A DNA stretch of 64,000 nt from HK1 sp965215295 (GTDB lineage Bacteria; Pseudomonadota; Gammaproteobacteria; HK1), in contig OZ244045.1 of assembly GCA_965215295.1 (NCBI GenBank), forward strand, positions 1,178,001 through 1,242,000, written 5' to 3'. The position numbers were made by a program, and so were the translations under genes. Shown one piece after another: positions 18,934 to 28,013 of this stretch (its first letter is position 1; the number at the start of each line of letters is the position of its first letter). The notes beneath the pieces are model-generated. The model saw only the letters and a program-made list of their open reading frames with translations, ran no database searches and was not told the DNA's origin.

Positions 18934-20319
18934 CTACGGAAGGACCTTGCCCGGATTCATCAGGTTTTCGGGATCGAGGGCCCGCTTGACCTGGCGCATC
19001 ACGGACACCGCCTCGCTCCCGTGCTCGCGATCGAGAAACTCGATCTTGCCGTAGCCGACGCCGTGCTCCCCGGTGCAGGTGCCGCCCATGTCCAGGGCGC
19101 GGGCGACCATGCGCTCGTTGACCCGTTCCGCCCGCGCGAGCTCCTCGGCGTCGCCGGGGTCCAGGATGAACGACAGATGGAAGTTCCCGTCCCCGACGTG
19201 GCCGACGATCGGAGCGAGCAGCCCCGACGCATCGACGTCGGCGCGCGTCTCCAGGATGCACTCGGCGAGGTTCGATATCGGGACGCAGACATCGGTCGGC
19301 CAGCCCTGCGCACCGGGGCGCAGCGCCATCGCCGCATAGTACGCGTCATGGCGCGCCTGCCACAGGCGTGACCGGTCCTCGGGGCGGGTCGCCCAGCGGA
19401 ACTCTCCGCCGGTGTTCTCGCCGGCGAGCGCACCGACCGTCTCGACCTGTTCGCGGACTCCCTGCTCGCTCCCGTGGAACTCGAAGAACAAGGTGGGCGA
19501 TACCGGGTAGTCCAGTCCCGAGTAGCGGTTGACGGCGTCCATCTGGACCTCGTCCAGCAGCTCGATCCGCGCCACCGGCACGCCGCACTGGATGGTTTCG
19601 ATGACGGTGTCGACCGCGCCGGCGAGCGAGCCGAAGGAGCACACCGCGGCGGAGACGGCCTCGGGGATGCCGTACAGGCGGAGGCGGATCTCGGTGATCA
19701 CGCCCAGCGTTCCCTCCGAGCCCACGAACAGCCGGGTGAGGTCGTAGCCGGCGGCGGACTTGCGCGCCCGCCCCCCGGTCTTCACGATGCGCCCGTCGGC
19801 GAGCACCACGGTCAGCCCGAGCACGTTCTCGCGCATCGTCCCGTAACGCACCGCGTTGGTCCCCGACGCGCGCGTCGCGGTCATCCCGCCGAGCGATGCG
19901 TCGGCGCCCGGGTCGATGGGAAAGAACAGCCCGGTGTCGCGCAGGTATTCGTTGAGCTGCTTGCGCCGCACCCCGGGCTGGATGCGGCAGTCGAGGTCCC
20001 CGGCGTTCACTTCGAGGATTTCGTCCATTCCCGTCACGTCGATGGAGACGCCGCCGTGCAGTGCCTGGACGTGTCCTTCGAGCGACGTCCCGGTGCCGAA
20101 CGGGATCATGGGACAGCGGCGCCGCGCGCAGACGCCGACGATCCGCGCCACCTCTTCGGTGGTGCGGGGAAAGACCACGACATCGGGAGGCGCGGTGCGG
20201 TGGTAGGACTCGTCGTGACCGTGCTGCTCGCGCACCGCGGCGGCGGTGGAGACCCGCTCGGGAAGAAATTCGCACAGCTCGTCGACGATTGACGAGATCG
20301 CTTCTGCAGGCATGCTCAT
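18934..20319 (-). CDS. FAD-binding D-2-hydroxyacid (lactate/glycolate) oxidoreductase
   Basis: 461-residue GlcD/D-lactate dehydrogenase (cytochrome) type flavoprotein. PCMH-type FAD-binding motifs are PFGTGTSLEGHVQAL and GMTATRASGTNAVRYGTMRENV, with FVGSEGTLGVITEI. The C-terminal domain has IVGHVGDGNFH and GGTCTGEHGVGYGK. It oxidises a 2-hydroxy acid such as D-lactate or glycolate, passing electrons to the respiratory chain. The start ATG at 20319 is preceded by GGGAG at 7 bases. It may be co-transcribed with ispH and is divergent from the 5-oxoprolinase gene across a repeat-filled spacer. Confidence 0.9.
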   Translation of the reverse strand: MSMPAEAISSIVDELCEFLPERVSTAAAVREQHGHDESYHRTAPPDVVVFPRTTEEVARIVGVCARRRCPMIPFGTGTSLEGHVQALHGGVSIDVTGMDEILEVNAGDLDCRIQPGVRRKQLNEYLRDTGLFFPIDPGADASLGGMTATRASGTNAVRYGTMRENVLGLTVVLADGRIVKTGGRARKSAAGYDLTRLFVGSEGTLGVITEIRLRLYGIPEAVSAAVCSFGSLAGAVDTVIETIQCGVPVARIELLDEVQMDAVNRYSGLDYPVSPTLFFEFHGSEQGVREQVETVGALAGENTGGEFRWATRPEDRSRLWQARHDAYYAAMALRPGAQGWPTDVCVPISNLAECILETRADVDASGLLAPIVGHVGDGNFHLSFILDPGDAEELARAERVNERMVARALDMGGTCTGEHGVGYGKIEFLDREHGSEAVSVMRQVKRALDPENLMNPGKVLP

Positions 20320-20398
20320 CGGCGGCTCCCGCGACGGCAGTCGTGGCGTCGGTGCGAATGGTACGCGGGCAGGTCCGGGATGTCCCGTCCACGGGACC

Positions 20399-20446
20399 CG
20401 CAGTTCGCAGGGCTCGCAGTTCGCGAGGCTCACAGCCCACGGGGCT
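20399..20446. repeat. Degenerate 16-bp tandem repeat
   Basis: Three imperfect 16-bp units: CGCAGTTCGCAGGGCT (20399), CGCAGTTCGCGAGGCT (20415) and CACAGCCCACGGGGCT (20431). They lie upstream of the FAD oxidase gene, next to the larger 22-bp array in the same divergent spacer. Confidence 0.7.
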
Positions 20447-20482
20447 CACAGTCCGAGATCTTCCCGGACCCGCCGGACTGTT

Positions 20483-20659
20483 GATGCAGGCGTCGGTCCC
20501 CGGCGATGCAGGCGTCGATCCCCGTTGATGCAGGCGTCGATCCCCGTTGATGCAGGCATCGGTCCCCGTTGATGCAGGCGTCGGTCCCCGTTGATGCAGG
20601 TGTCGGTCCCCGGCGATGCAGGCGTCGGTCCCCGGGCGATGCAGGCATCGGTCCGTTCC
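20483..20659. repeat. 22-bp minisatellite, eight tandem copies
   Basis: Eight head-to-tail units starting at 20483, 20505, 20527, 20549, 20571, 20593, 20615 and 20638. Each begins GATGCAGGCGTCGGTCCCC or a one- to three-base variant. One unit has 23 bases and the last is degenerate. No unique spacers occur, so this is not a CRISPR array. The unit length is not a multiple of three. The array ends 4 bases before the probable -10 box of the 5-oxoprolinase gene, so copy number could alter expression. Confidence 0.93.
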
Positions 20660-20662
20660 GTG

Positions 20663-20668
20663 GATAAT
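20663..20668 (+). promoter_or_regulatory. Probable -10 box of the 5-oxoprolinase gene
   Basis: GATAAT lies 38 bases before the ATG and just after the last 22-bp repeat, so the -35 position falls inside the array. The gene has a strong ribosome site, GGGAGAGG, 6 bases before its start. Confidence 0.45.
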
Positions 20669-20706
20669 CCGCGCCGCCTCGTTCGCCGAACCAGGGAGAG
20701 GGCACG

Positions 20707-23700
20707 ATGGACCGCGGCACGACCGGCTGGCAGTTCTGGATCGATCGCGGCGGCACGTTCACCGACGTCGTCGCCCGCCGTCCCGACGGCGCCCTCGTCA
20801 CCCGCAAGCTCCTCTCCGACAACCCCGGGCATTACCACGATGCCGCCATCGCGGGTATCCGCGCGCTTGCCGGGATCGATCCCGGCGCGGCCGTCACCGG
20901 CGTCGACACCGTCAGGATGGGGACCACGGTCGCCACCAACGCCCTCCTCGAACGCAAGGGCGACCGTACCCTGCTCGTGGTCAACCGGGGCTTCCGCGAC
21001 GCGCTCCGCATCGGCTACCAGACCCGGCCGCACCTGTTCGACCTTCGCATCGTCCTCCCCGAGATGCTCTACGAGCGGGTCGCGGAGGTGGACGGCCGCG
21101 TGGCGGCGAACGGCGAGGTCCTGGCTCCCCTGGACGAGGCCGGGGCCGAGGCGGCCTTGCGCGCGGCGTACGCGGACGGGATCCGGTCGGTCGCCATCGT
21201 GCTGATGCACGGCTACCGGCATCCGGAGCACGAGCTCGCGGTGGCCGGTCTCGCCCGCGCGACCGGATTCGTCCAGGTGTCCACCAGCTACGAGACGAGC
21301 CCGCTGATGAAGCTCGTCGGGCGCGGCGACACCACGGTGGCGGACGCATACCTCTCCCCCCTGCTGCGCCGCTACATCGATCGGGTGGCGGACGAGCTCG
21401 GCGCGGACGTCCGGCTCATGTTCATGCAGTCGAACGGCGGCCTCACCGACGCCCGGCTGTTCCAGGGCAAGGACGCGATCCTGTCCGGTCCGGCCGGCGG
21501 CATCGTCGGTGCGGCGGAGACGGCGGCGCGCGCGGGCTACGGCCGCGTCATCTCGTTCGACATGGGCGGGACGTCGACCGATGTCGCCCACTACGACGGC
21601 GCCTACGAGCGCGCGTTCGAGACGGTGGTGGCCGGCGTGCGCCTGCGGGCGCCGATGATGATGATCCACACGGTGGCGGCGGGCGGCGGCTCGATCTGCT
21701 CGTTCGACGGCGCCCGCTACCGGGTGGGGCCGGAGTCGGCCGGAGCGGACCCGGGTCCCGCCTGCTACCGGCGGGGCGGTCCGCTGTGCGTGACGGACTG
21801 CAACGTGCTTCTCGGCAAGCTGCAACCGGAGTTCTTCCCGCAAGTGTTCGGGCCGGACCAGGACGAGCCGCTCGATCGCGACGCGGTCGAGCGGAGGTTC
21901 GCGGCCCTCGCCGACGAGATCGGCGCGCGGACGGGCCGGCGGCCGGCGGCCGTCGAGGTGGCGGAAGGGTTCCTGCGGATCGCGGTCGACAACATGGCCA
22001 ACGCCATCAAGTCGATCTCGGTGCGGCGTGGCCACGACGTGACCGGCTACACCCTGAACTGCTTCGGGGGAGCGGGTGGCCAGCACGCATGCCTCGTGGC
22101 CGATGCGCTGGGCATCACCCGGGTCATGATCCATCCCTTCGCGGGCGTGCTGTCCGCGTACGGCATGGGGCTCGCGGACGTGCGGGCGCTGCGGGATCGG
22201 GCGGTCGAGACCCGGCTCGACGCCCGGGGCGTGGAGGTGCTCGACGAGGCGCTGGACACGCTGGCCGGCGAAGCGCGGGCGGAGCTCTCGGGCCAGGGCA
22301 TCGCCTCCGGGCGGATCACCGTCCATCGCCGCGCCCACCTGCGCTACGAAGGCACCGACACCCCGGACCTGGTGGAGGCGGGTCCCGCGCCGGAGATGAA
22401 GGCCCGCTTCGAGGACGCGCACCGGCGGCGCTACGGGTTCGTAATGCCGGAGAAGGCGCTCGTCATCGAGGCGGCGTCGGTCGAGGCGGTGGGCGCCATG
22501 GAGGAGGCGTCGAGCCCCTTCGCGGCCGCTGACGGCGGGCAGGGTCCGGAACCCGTGCCGGTGGCCGTGGTCGCGGCGCACACCGCGGGCGCGCATCACG
22601 ACACGCCGGTGTTCCGGCGCGAGACGTTCACGGTGGGCGCCGCGGTGGACGGTCCCGCCATCATCCTCGAATCCACCGCCACCACGGTGGTGGAGCCCGG
22701 CTGGCGGGCACGGCTCGCCGCCAGCGGCGACCTCGTCCTGGAGCGGGTGGTGGCGCTCGCCCGCGAGTCCGCGGTCGGGACCGACTGCGACCCGGTCATG
22801 CTGGAGGTCTTCAACAACCGCTTCATGTCGATCGCCGAGCAGATGGGCCTGACGCTCGAGAACACCGCGTACTCGGTCAACATCAAGGAGCGGCTGGATT
22901 TCTCCTGCGCGATCTTCGACCCCGAGGGAATGCTGGTGGCCAACGCGCCCCACATCCCGATCCACCTCGGCTCGATGAGCGAGAGCATCCGCACCGTCAT
23001 CCGCGAGAACGCGGGGCGGATGAAGCCGGGCGACGTGTTCTGCGTGAACGCCCCCTACAACGGCGGGACCCACCTGCCGGACGTGACCGTCATCACCCCG
23101 GTGTTCGACGCAGGAGGCGAGGACCGGAGATCCGGCGCGGTAGCGGGCGGTGCGCCCCGCACGGCCGCCGGCGACGTCTCCGGAGCGGGGACCGGCGGCG
23201 TGCCGGCTGCCGCTGCGGAGGTGGCTTCCGGTCCGTGGAGAGGAAGCGTGCCCGGCGCGGCCACGGACGAGGCTCCCGGCGCACCGGCCGACGAGGACCT
23301 CGGAGCGGGGATCGGCCGGCGGATCCTCTTCTTCGTCGCGAGCCGGGGGCATCACGCGGACATCGGCGGCTCGATCCCGGGCTCGATGCCGCCCGATGCG
23401 CGCACCGTGGAGGAGGAAGGGATCCTCTTCGACAACTTCATGCTCGTCGACGGCGGCCGGTTCCTGGAGGCCGAGCTTCGCGCGCATCTCGGAGCGGGGC
23501 GCTGGCCGGCCCGCAACCCGGACCAGAACGTGGCGGATCTGAAGGCCCAGATCGCGGCCGGCGCGAAAGGCATCCAGGAAGTGCGCCGCATGATCGCGGA
23601 CTTCGGCCTCGACGTGGTGCATGCCTACATGCGGCACGTCCAGGACAATGCCGAGGAGCAGGTCCGGCGGGTGATCGACGTGATGCGCGACGGCGAGTTC

Positions 23701-24543
23701 GAGCTCCCCATGGACGACGGGAGCCTGATCCGGGTGCGCATCACCTTCGACAAGGAGCGGCGCGAGGCCACCGTCGACTTCACCGGCACGAGCCGGCAGC
23801 GGCCCAACAACTTCAATGCTCCGTCGGCGGTCGCCCGTTCCGCGGTGCTGTACGTGTTCCGCTGCCTGGTCGAGGACGACATCCCCCTCAACGAAGGGTG
23901 CCTGAAGCCGATCCGCATCGTCATCCCGGAGGATTCGATGCTGGCCCCGAAATACCCGGCGGCGGTGGCGGCCGGCAACGTGGAGACGAGCCAGGCGATC
24001 ACCGACGCCCTGTTCGGTGCCCTCGGAGTGGCGGCGGAGAGCCAGGGCACCATGAACAACGTCCTCTTCGGCAACGACCACCACCAGTACTACGAGACGG
24101 TCTGCGGCGGGGCGGGAGCAGGCCCCGGCTACCACGGCACGTCCGCGGTCCACACCCACATGACCAATACCCGCCTGACCGATCCCGAGGTCCTGGAATG
24201 GCGTTATCCGGTGGTGCTGGAGCGCTTCGAGGTGGATCGCGGCAGCGGCGGGGCCGGACGCTGGCGGGGTGGCGACGGCACCTTGCGCCGCATCCGGTTC
24301 CTGGAGGAGATGGAGCTCACGGTGCTGTCGCAGCACCGTCTTGTCGCCCCCTACGGCCTCGCCGGCGGAGGACCCGGCGAATGCGGGCGCAACCGGGTGG
24401 TGCGCGCCGACGGAACGGTGCACGAAATGGGCGGACAGGACCACTGCGTGGTGGGGCCGGGCGACGTGTTCGTGCTCCGGACACCTTCGGGCGGCGGATA
24501 TGGCCCTCCGCCGGCGCCCGGCGAGAAGTCCTCCGGGTCATGA
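20707..24543 (+). CDS. 5-oxoprolinase (ATP-hydrolysing), HyuA-HyuB fusion
   Basis: 1278-residue fusion. The HyuA-like half (about 1-700) has WQFWIDRGGTFTDVVARRPDG, NALLERKGDR and FDMGGTSTDVAHYDG. The HyuB-like half (about 720-1270) has EVFNNRFMSIAEQMGLTLENTA, VNAPYNGGTHLPDVTVITPVF and the glycine-rich end TPSGGGYGPP. It opens 5-oxo-L-proline to L-glutamate using ATP. A low-complexity Ala/Gly/Pro insert of about 65 residues (roughly 803-870) splits the normally contiguous segment between ITPVFD and ILFFVASRGHHADIGG. Fusion of both halves favours 5-oxoprolinase over hydantoinase. Monocistronic. Confidence 0.9.
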   Translation: MDRGTTGWQFWIDRGGTFTDVVARRPDGALVTRKLLSDNPGHYHDAAIAGIRALAGIDPGAAVTGVDTVRMGTTVATNALLERKGDRTLLVVNRGFRDALRIGYQTRPHLFDLRIVLPEMLYERVAEVDGRVAANGEVLAPLDEAGAEAALRAAYADGIRSVAIVLMHGYRHPEHELAVAGLARATGFVQVSTSYETSPLMKLVGRGDTTVADAYLSPLLRRYIDRVADELGADVRLMFMQSNGGLTDARLFQGKDAILSGPAGGIVGAAETAARAGYGRVISFDMGGTSTDVAHYDGAYERAFETVVAGVRLRAPMMMIHTVAAGGGSICSFDGARYRVGPESAGADPGPACYRRGGPLCVTDCNVLLGKLQPEFFPQVFGPDQDEPLDRDAVERRFAALADEIGARTGRRPAAVEVAEGFLRIAVDNMANAIKSISVRRGHDVTGYTLNCFGGAGGQHACLVADALGITRVMIHPFAGVLSAYGMGLADVRALRDRAVETRLDARGVEVLDEALDTLAGEARAELSGQGIASGRITVHRRAHLRYEGTDTPDLVEAGPAPEMKARFEDAHRRRYGFVMPEKALVIEAASVEAVGAMEEASSPFAAADGGQGPEPVPVAVVAAHTAGAHHDTPVFRRETFTVGAAVDGPAIILESTATTVVEPGWRARLAASGDLVLERVVALARESAVGTDCDPVMLEVFNNRFMSIAEQMGLTLENTAYSVNIKERLDFSCAIFDPEGMLVANAPHIPIHLGSMSESIRTVIRENAGRMKPGDVFCVNAPYNGGTHLPDVTVITPVFDAGGEDRRSGAVAGGAPRTAAGDVSGAGTGGVPAAAAEVASGPWRGSVPGAATDEAPGAPADEDLGAGIGRRILFFVASRGHHADIGGSIPGSMPPDARTVEEEGILFDNFMLVDGGRFLEAELRAHLGAGRWPARNPDQNVADLKAQIAAGAKGIQEVRRMIADFGLDVVHAYMRHVQDNAEEQVRRVIDVMRDGEFELPMDDGSLIRVRITFDKERREATVDFTGTSRQRPNNFNAPSAVARSAVLYVFRCLVEDDIPLNEGCLKPIRIVIPEDSMLAPKYPAAVAAGNVETSQAITDALFGALGVAAESQGTMNNVLFGNDHHQYYETVCGGAGAGPGYHGTSAVHTHMTNTRLTDPEVLEWRYPVVLERFEVDRGSGGAGRWRGGDGTLRRIRFLEEMELTVLSQHRLVAPYGLAGGGPGECGRNRVVRADGTVHEMGGQDHCVVGPGDVFVLRTPSGGGYGPPPAPGEKSSGS

Positions 24544-24743
24544 GCACGATCCCGAAACGCGCGGAGCGGTGCGAGCCTTGGCGCGTGGTTCACTCTCCGG
24601 CCGGGGATGCCGGCGCGAGTCGGTCACTCGTCATTCCGGCCGAGGCTGTCGATACAACTCGCCGGCCTTCGGCGAGCGCTGCCGGCAGGGGGGTGTCGTG
24701 CCCCTGACGGGTTCGGTGGGCGAGTGCTGCGACTGTGGGCGTG

Positions 24744-25541
24744 CTATCTCTTCTTTTTCCTTCTGGAATTCTTTGCATTCATTCGCTCTTTGAATGCTTT
24801 GAGCAAGAGTGTCTCCCGCACTCTCTCGAGCGCCTTGTCCGGCAGTCGCTTGTTGCGCAGCAACTTGCGATATGCATCGAATGCATCGAAGTCCGCTTGC
24901 GCGGGGATCACCACTTGGCCGTTATCATTGAATGTGAACAGGCCTGCATCGAACAACCTGTGGAGGTCGGCCCTGAGTGTGATGCCGTTGAATTGCAGGT
25001 CATTCTCGCCGTTCCTGGCCGGAACGAGATGCGCTGCTTCCAGCGCCCTTGCCGTCTCTTCTCCGGTGAGGACGCAACGATTGTCATCGCAGGCAAGAAT
25101 CTCATCCCGGAAGCGTCTCTGCCGCCTTGATCCCAAGTACCTCGCGAGAGGTCTTTTGGAATTTCCTTCGACGTCGAATGCTTCCCAACGGATCGTTTCG
25201 GCTTTCGTCTCGTCACACAGCCAACAGCTCTCGCCCTCTCGTTTTCCTCTTTTCAGAACGATAGTGTTTGTCCCCCAGACGATGTCGCCATCGTACTTGT
25301 TCTTCAGATGGGTATTGTTCTCCTGGGCGTACTTGACGACAAGATGCACCACGTCATCTTCTGGGCGTTCGCATCGGGTGTCGACCTTGTAATCGAACAC
25401 CGACCCGTCTTCTGGCCGGTACGCTCGGGTCGTCGCAAATTCAGTGATGTTGTCCAGATCATCGATGTCTATCCCGATACATTCGATTTCGTAGAGTTGG
25501 TTTGCGTCAACATACCATTCTATCTTGATTCCTTTGTTCAT
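24744..25541 (-). CDS. HNH_2-type endonuclease of an accessory island
   Basis: About 265 residues. The C-terminal half holds an HNH_2 core: CVLTGEETARALEAAHLVPA, then FNGITLRADLHRLFDAGLFTF, where His and Asn/His residues bind the catalytic metal. The N-terminal 130 residues have no motif I recognise. I chose ATG 25541 because GGAG lies 8 bases upstream; ATG 25547 is the alternative. Base composition is clearly AT-richer than the neighbours and the C-terminus is very basic (NAKNSRRKKKR). Such solitary HNH proteins are often restriction or phage-defence nucleases; the target is unknown. Confidence 0.8.
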   Translation of the reverse strand: MNKGIKIEWYVDANQLYEIECIGIDIDDLDNITEFATTRAYRPEDGSVFDYKVDTRCERPEDDVVHLVVKYAQENNTHLKNKYDGDIVWGTNTIVLKRGKREGESCWLCDETKAETIRWEAFDVEGNSKRPLARYLGSRRQRRFRDEILACDDNRCVLTGEETARALEAAHLVPARNGENDLQFNGITLRADLHRLFDAGLFTFNDNGQVVIPAQADFDAFDAYRKLLRNKRLPDKALERVRETLLLKAFKERMNAKNSRRKKKR

Positions 25542-25547
25542 ATTCAT

Positions 25548-26046
25548 TTCTCCAAGTTGCGTTGTGGGACTGGTTATCCTGCTTTGCAAATTGCTAAGTC
25601 GGAGAGGGTGGGAAGGGAAGTCGCCGGCCGAGGTCTGCGAGATGATTCGAGGTGCTGAAACCCGGCATCCGCAGGAGCAAGCCGAATGACCGTACTCCAG
25701 CGTACCGACCTGACGACCTCCCGGAAGGTCCAGTGTTCCACGGCGGCGGCGGCAGGACAACACGCCCCGACTCGAAGACGGCCCTGAGCGAGACGTATGA
25801 GATCTCCCGCTCCGCGCTCCATGCGGCGGGAGCGGCGGGCGCGGGTCGGTGCTTCGGACTCACTTCGAGGCGTCGCTACTGCACGGGGCGGCGGTCGATG
25901 CGCGGGTCGATGACGCGCAGCTTTGCCGGGCGGTGGCGGCATTGCGGAACATGGCTGGCGGTGATTGACTTGTGTTTCCGTAGCCCTGTAGGCTGCTTGA
26001 AAGTCCGATCGGACCGGAGCAGACCCCTTTCACTACTGGGATCGAC
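25548..26046 (+). other. Spacer between HNH and NYN genes with a promoter
   Basis: No gene is supported here. A promoter pointing to the NYN gene is visible: TTGACT (25965-25970) and TAGGCT (25989-25994), 18 bases apart. This resembles the promoter of the ATPase gene at 8261. A stretch just before it (about 25855-25968) reads as THFEASLLHGAAVDARV... in one plus frame and may be the 3' remnant of a lost gene, but it has no start. Confidence 0.4.
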
Positions 26047-26676
26047 ATGAACCGCGTCTTCGTCTATTGGGACAACTCGAACATCTTCCACGAAGCGCAA
26101 CGCTTGGCCGAAGAGCGGGACGAGGGGCCGGGCGCTCGATACCGCGTGCGTATCCACTTCGAGAACATGCTGCGTTTGGCCCACGCCGATCGTCCTCTGG
26201 AAAAGGCGGTTGCGGTTGGATCGGTGCCGCCGGAAATGCGTCAACTGTGGAACCGCATGGAAGCCAAAGGAATGAGTGTCTACCTGTTCGATCGCGGATC
26301 CCCCGACCGCAGCGAACAGGAGATGCCCGACCGGGTGTTGCAGTTGCGAATGCTGGAAGACGCGCTGGACTACAACGGCGACCCCGGGATCGTGGTGCTG
26401 CTGACCGGTGACGGGGCCGGCTACTTCGAAGGCGCGGGCTTTCACAGCACCCTGGAGCGAATGCACAAGCGCAACTGGCGAGTGGAGATCCTGTCGTGGG
26501 CGCATTCCACGAACCAGCGCATGCGCCGGTGGGCGGAGGCCAACGGTATTTTCGTGCCGCTGGATGACTTCTACGAGGCGATTACCTTCATGGTGCCTTC
26601 GCGGCCCGGATTCGAGCTTGCGCCCGCACGCAGCCAGGCCGAGCTGAACCTTTCCCGCCGACCGGTCTCCCGATGA
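26047..26676 (+). CDS. NYN-domain (LabA/PIN-like) ribonuclease
   Basis: 209-residue protein whose fold resembles PIN/FLAP nucleases. The first strand ends with YWDNSNIFHEA, the NYN signature with catalytic Asp9. The middle has IVVLLTGDGAGYFEGAGF, supplying the next acidic residues, followed by RNWRVEILSW. NYN proteins are usually metal-dependent RNases. It stands between HNH and ParA genes in the AT-richer island. No partner antitoxin is seen. Substrate unknown. Confidence 0.8.
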   Translation: MNRVFVYWDNSNIFHEAQRLAEERDEGPGARYRVRIHFENMLRLAHADRPLEKAVAVGSVPPEMRQLWNRMEAKGMSVYLFDRGSPDRSEQEMPDRVLQLRMLEDALDYNGDPGIVVLLTGDGAGYFEGAGFHSTLERMHKRNWRVEILSWAHSTNQRMRRWAEANGIFVPLDDFYEAITFMVPSRPGFELAPARSQAELNLSRRPVSR

Positions 26677-26835
26677 ATCCGGTTTCCCTCTCTGCCAACA
26701 TCGTTGAGGCACCGGGTACCCTTGGAATTAGTGAGGGCGACGGAGGTAAATAGCGGTGGTGGATGGACGCTGACGCGCCAGCCCTGGGGGGACGAGGAGC
26801 GTAGCGACGAGGCCTCCAGGGCCGAGACCGGACAA

Positions 26836-26966
26836 GCGAGCCGGGCACCGGACCGCAGGTCACGACCAAGTCCATCCGGCGCCAGTTCACAGCCGAGTAC
26901 CGGCTGCGGATCGTCGAGAATGTCATTGACAGGTTCCGCTACGCATCAATTCGCAAAGCGGGATGA
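26836..26966 (+). pseudogene. IS3-like transposase OrfA remnant
   Basis: One plus frame encodes VTTKSIRRQFTAEYRLRIVE, very like the opening of IS3-family OrfA (RRRFTAEYKLRIL), then breaks off after about 14 more residues at a TGA (26964-26966). No start codon and no remaining helix-turn-helix are present. It marks an old insertion in the island. The rest of the gap from 26677 holds nothing else I recognise. Confidence 0.45.
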
Positions 26967-26978
26967 CCGGTCCCATCA

Positions 26979-28013
26979 TCAGCATTGACCGCGTCGGACC
27001 GGTCCCAGGTCCGTCGCGGACGAATCTGCGCTGATTTCGCACTTGACCGCGATCGATGTCGCTAGCGCCTTGAAGTCGTCGTAACAGTCCTGCACGGCGT
27101 AGATGTGACCACCAAGCGCACCGTCCGCCGCCTTGAGGTGGAACATCGGCTTGCGCGCTTCCTGAGCCATGGGCATCAGGCTGCTATAGTGCTTGAGAGT
27201 GGAGAGGCACTCGGTGTCGTCTTCGGTCGAGGAAGCGCTTGCACCCTTCTTGCCCAGTACATCGTCGTGATAGACACCGGGGATCCGTCGCATCCATTTC
27301 TGGTACGCCTGCACGGGGCGGCCCGCTCTCACCGCATGCTGCATCACGACATAGCCCGCAGGGCTGATTCCAGCGGGAGGAAGCGACAGGCCCGGGTCGT
27401 CCGGACGGCGCTCCAATCGGTCTTCCCACTCGCTGCGCCAATCCCGGAGAGTCGGGCCCAAGTTGCGAAGTCCCTGCAGGGAGAAGAGATCCGGAGCAAG
27501 CGGAAAGACGACGAAATCCGCCGCGATGATTGCCGACCGATTGATGGCGCCCAGATTCGGACCGACATCAATCAATGCCAGGTCGGCATCACACGATTCG
27601 GCCGCCTGAAGAATCGTGCGATGAAAGGCCGATTCGATTCGAAAGGCCGCCTCGTCCCGGTCGAGGCATGCAGGCCATGCCGACGACAGCTTCGCTTCGA
27701 AGCGGGACAAGCCGAGGTCTCCGACGACAACCCCGATATTGCTCGTAATCAGCTCGACGTGAGGTTCGGAAATGTCGCCGATACCTCGAAGGAACGGCGA
27801 CACCGTCCCCAGAATGCTCTTCGGATGCTCACCGTCAGGCCACAGTTCCTCGAGCCGCTCCTCCTCCAGGAACATCGTGCTCAGATTCGCCTGAGGGTCG
27901 ATGTCCACCGCGACCGTGGAGATGCCGAGGTCCGCGTACATCCATGCGAGGTGGTACACTAGGCTCGTCTTGCCGACACCACCCTTGTTGTTGAAGAAGG
28001 CGATGGTGATCAC
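26979..28013 (-). CDS. ParA/MinD-family ATPase coupled to an AlbA_2 ATPase
   Basis: 344-residue ParA-type protein: deviant Walker A NNKGGVGKTSLVYHLA near the N-terminus, AVDIDPQANLSTMFL, and ALIDVGPNLGAINRSAI as Walker B. No parB or parS-like gene is adjacent, so it is unlikely to be chromosomal partition ParA. Its ATG overlaps the stop of the upstream AlbA_2/GHKL gene (ATGA), which implies a fixed two-protein system. The C-terminal 120 residues (from about GYVVMQHAV) are longer than in minimal ParA proteins and may contact the partner. Function unknown; defence or mobile-element maintenance is plausible. Confidence 0.8.
   Translation of the reverse strand: MITIAFFNNKGGVGKTSLVYHLAWMYADLGISTVAVDIDPQANLSTMFLEEERLEELWPDGEHPKSILGTVSPFLRGIGDISEPHVELITSNIGVVVGDLGLSRFEAKLSSAWPACLDRDEAAFRIESAFHRTILQAAESCDADLALIDVGPNLGAINRSAIIAADFVVFPLAPDLFSLQGLRNLGPTLRDWRSEWEDRLERRPDDPGLSLPPAGISPAGYVVMQHAVRAGRPVQAYQKWMRRIPGVYHDDVLGKKGASASSTEDDTECLSTLKHYSSLMPMAQEARKPMFHLKAADGALGGHIYAVQDCYDDFKALATSIAVKCEISADSSATDLGPVRRGQC

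Noticed and set aside
20483..20659. Possible CRISPR array
   Set aside because: The 22-bp units abut directly with no unique spacers, and there are no cas genes. It is a minisatellite.
25855..25968. Short coding remnant upstream of the NYN gene
   Set aside because: The frame looks gene-like but has no start and no recognisable family, so I noted it only in the spacer entry.
26979..28013. Chromosome or plasmid partition ParA
   Set aside because: No parB gene or parS-like inverted repeats lie nearby, and the gene is translationally tied to an AlbA_2/GHKL ATPase instead.
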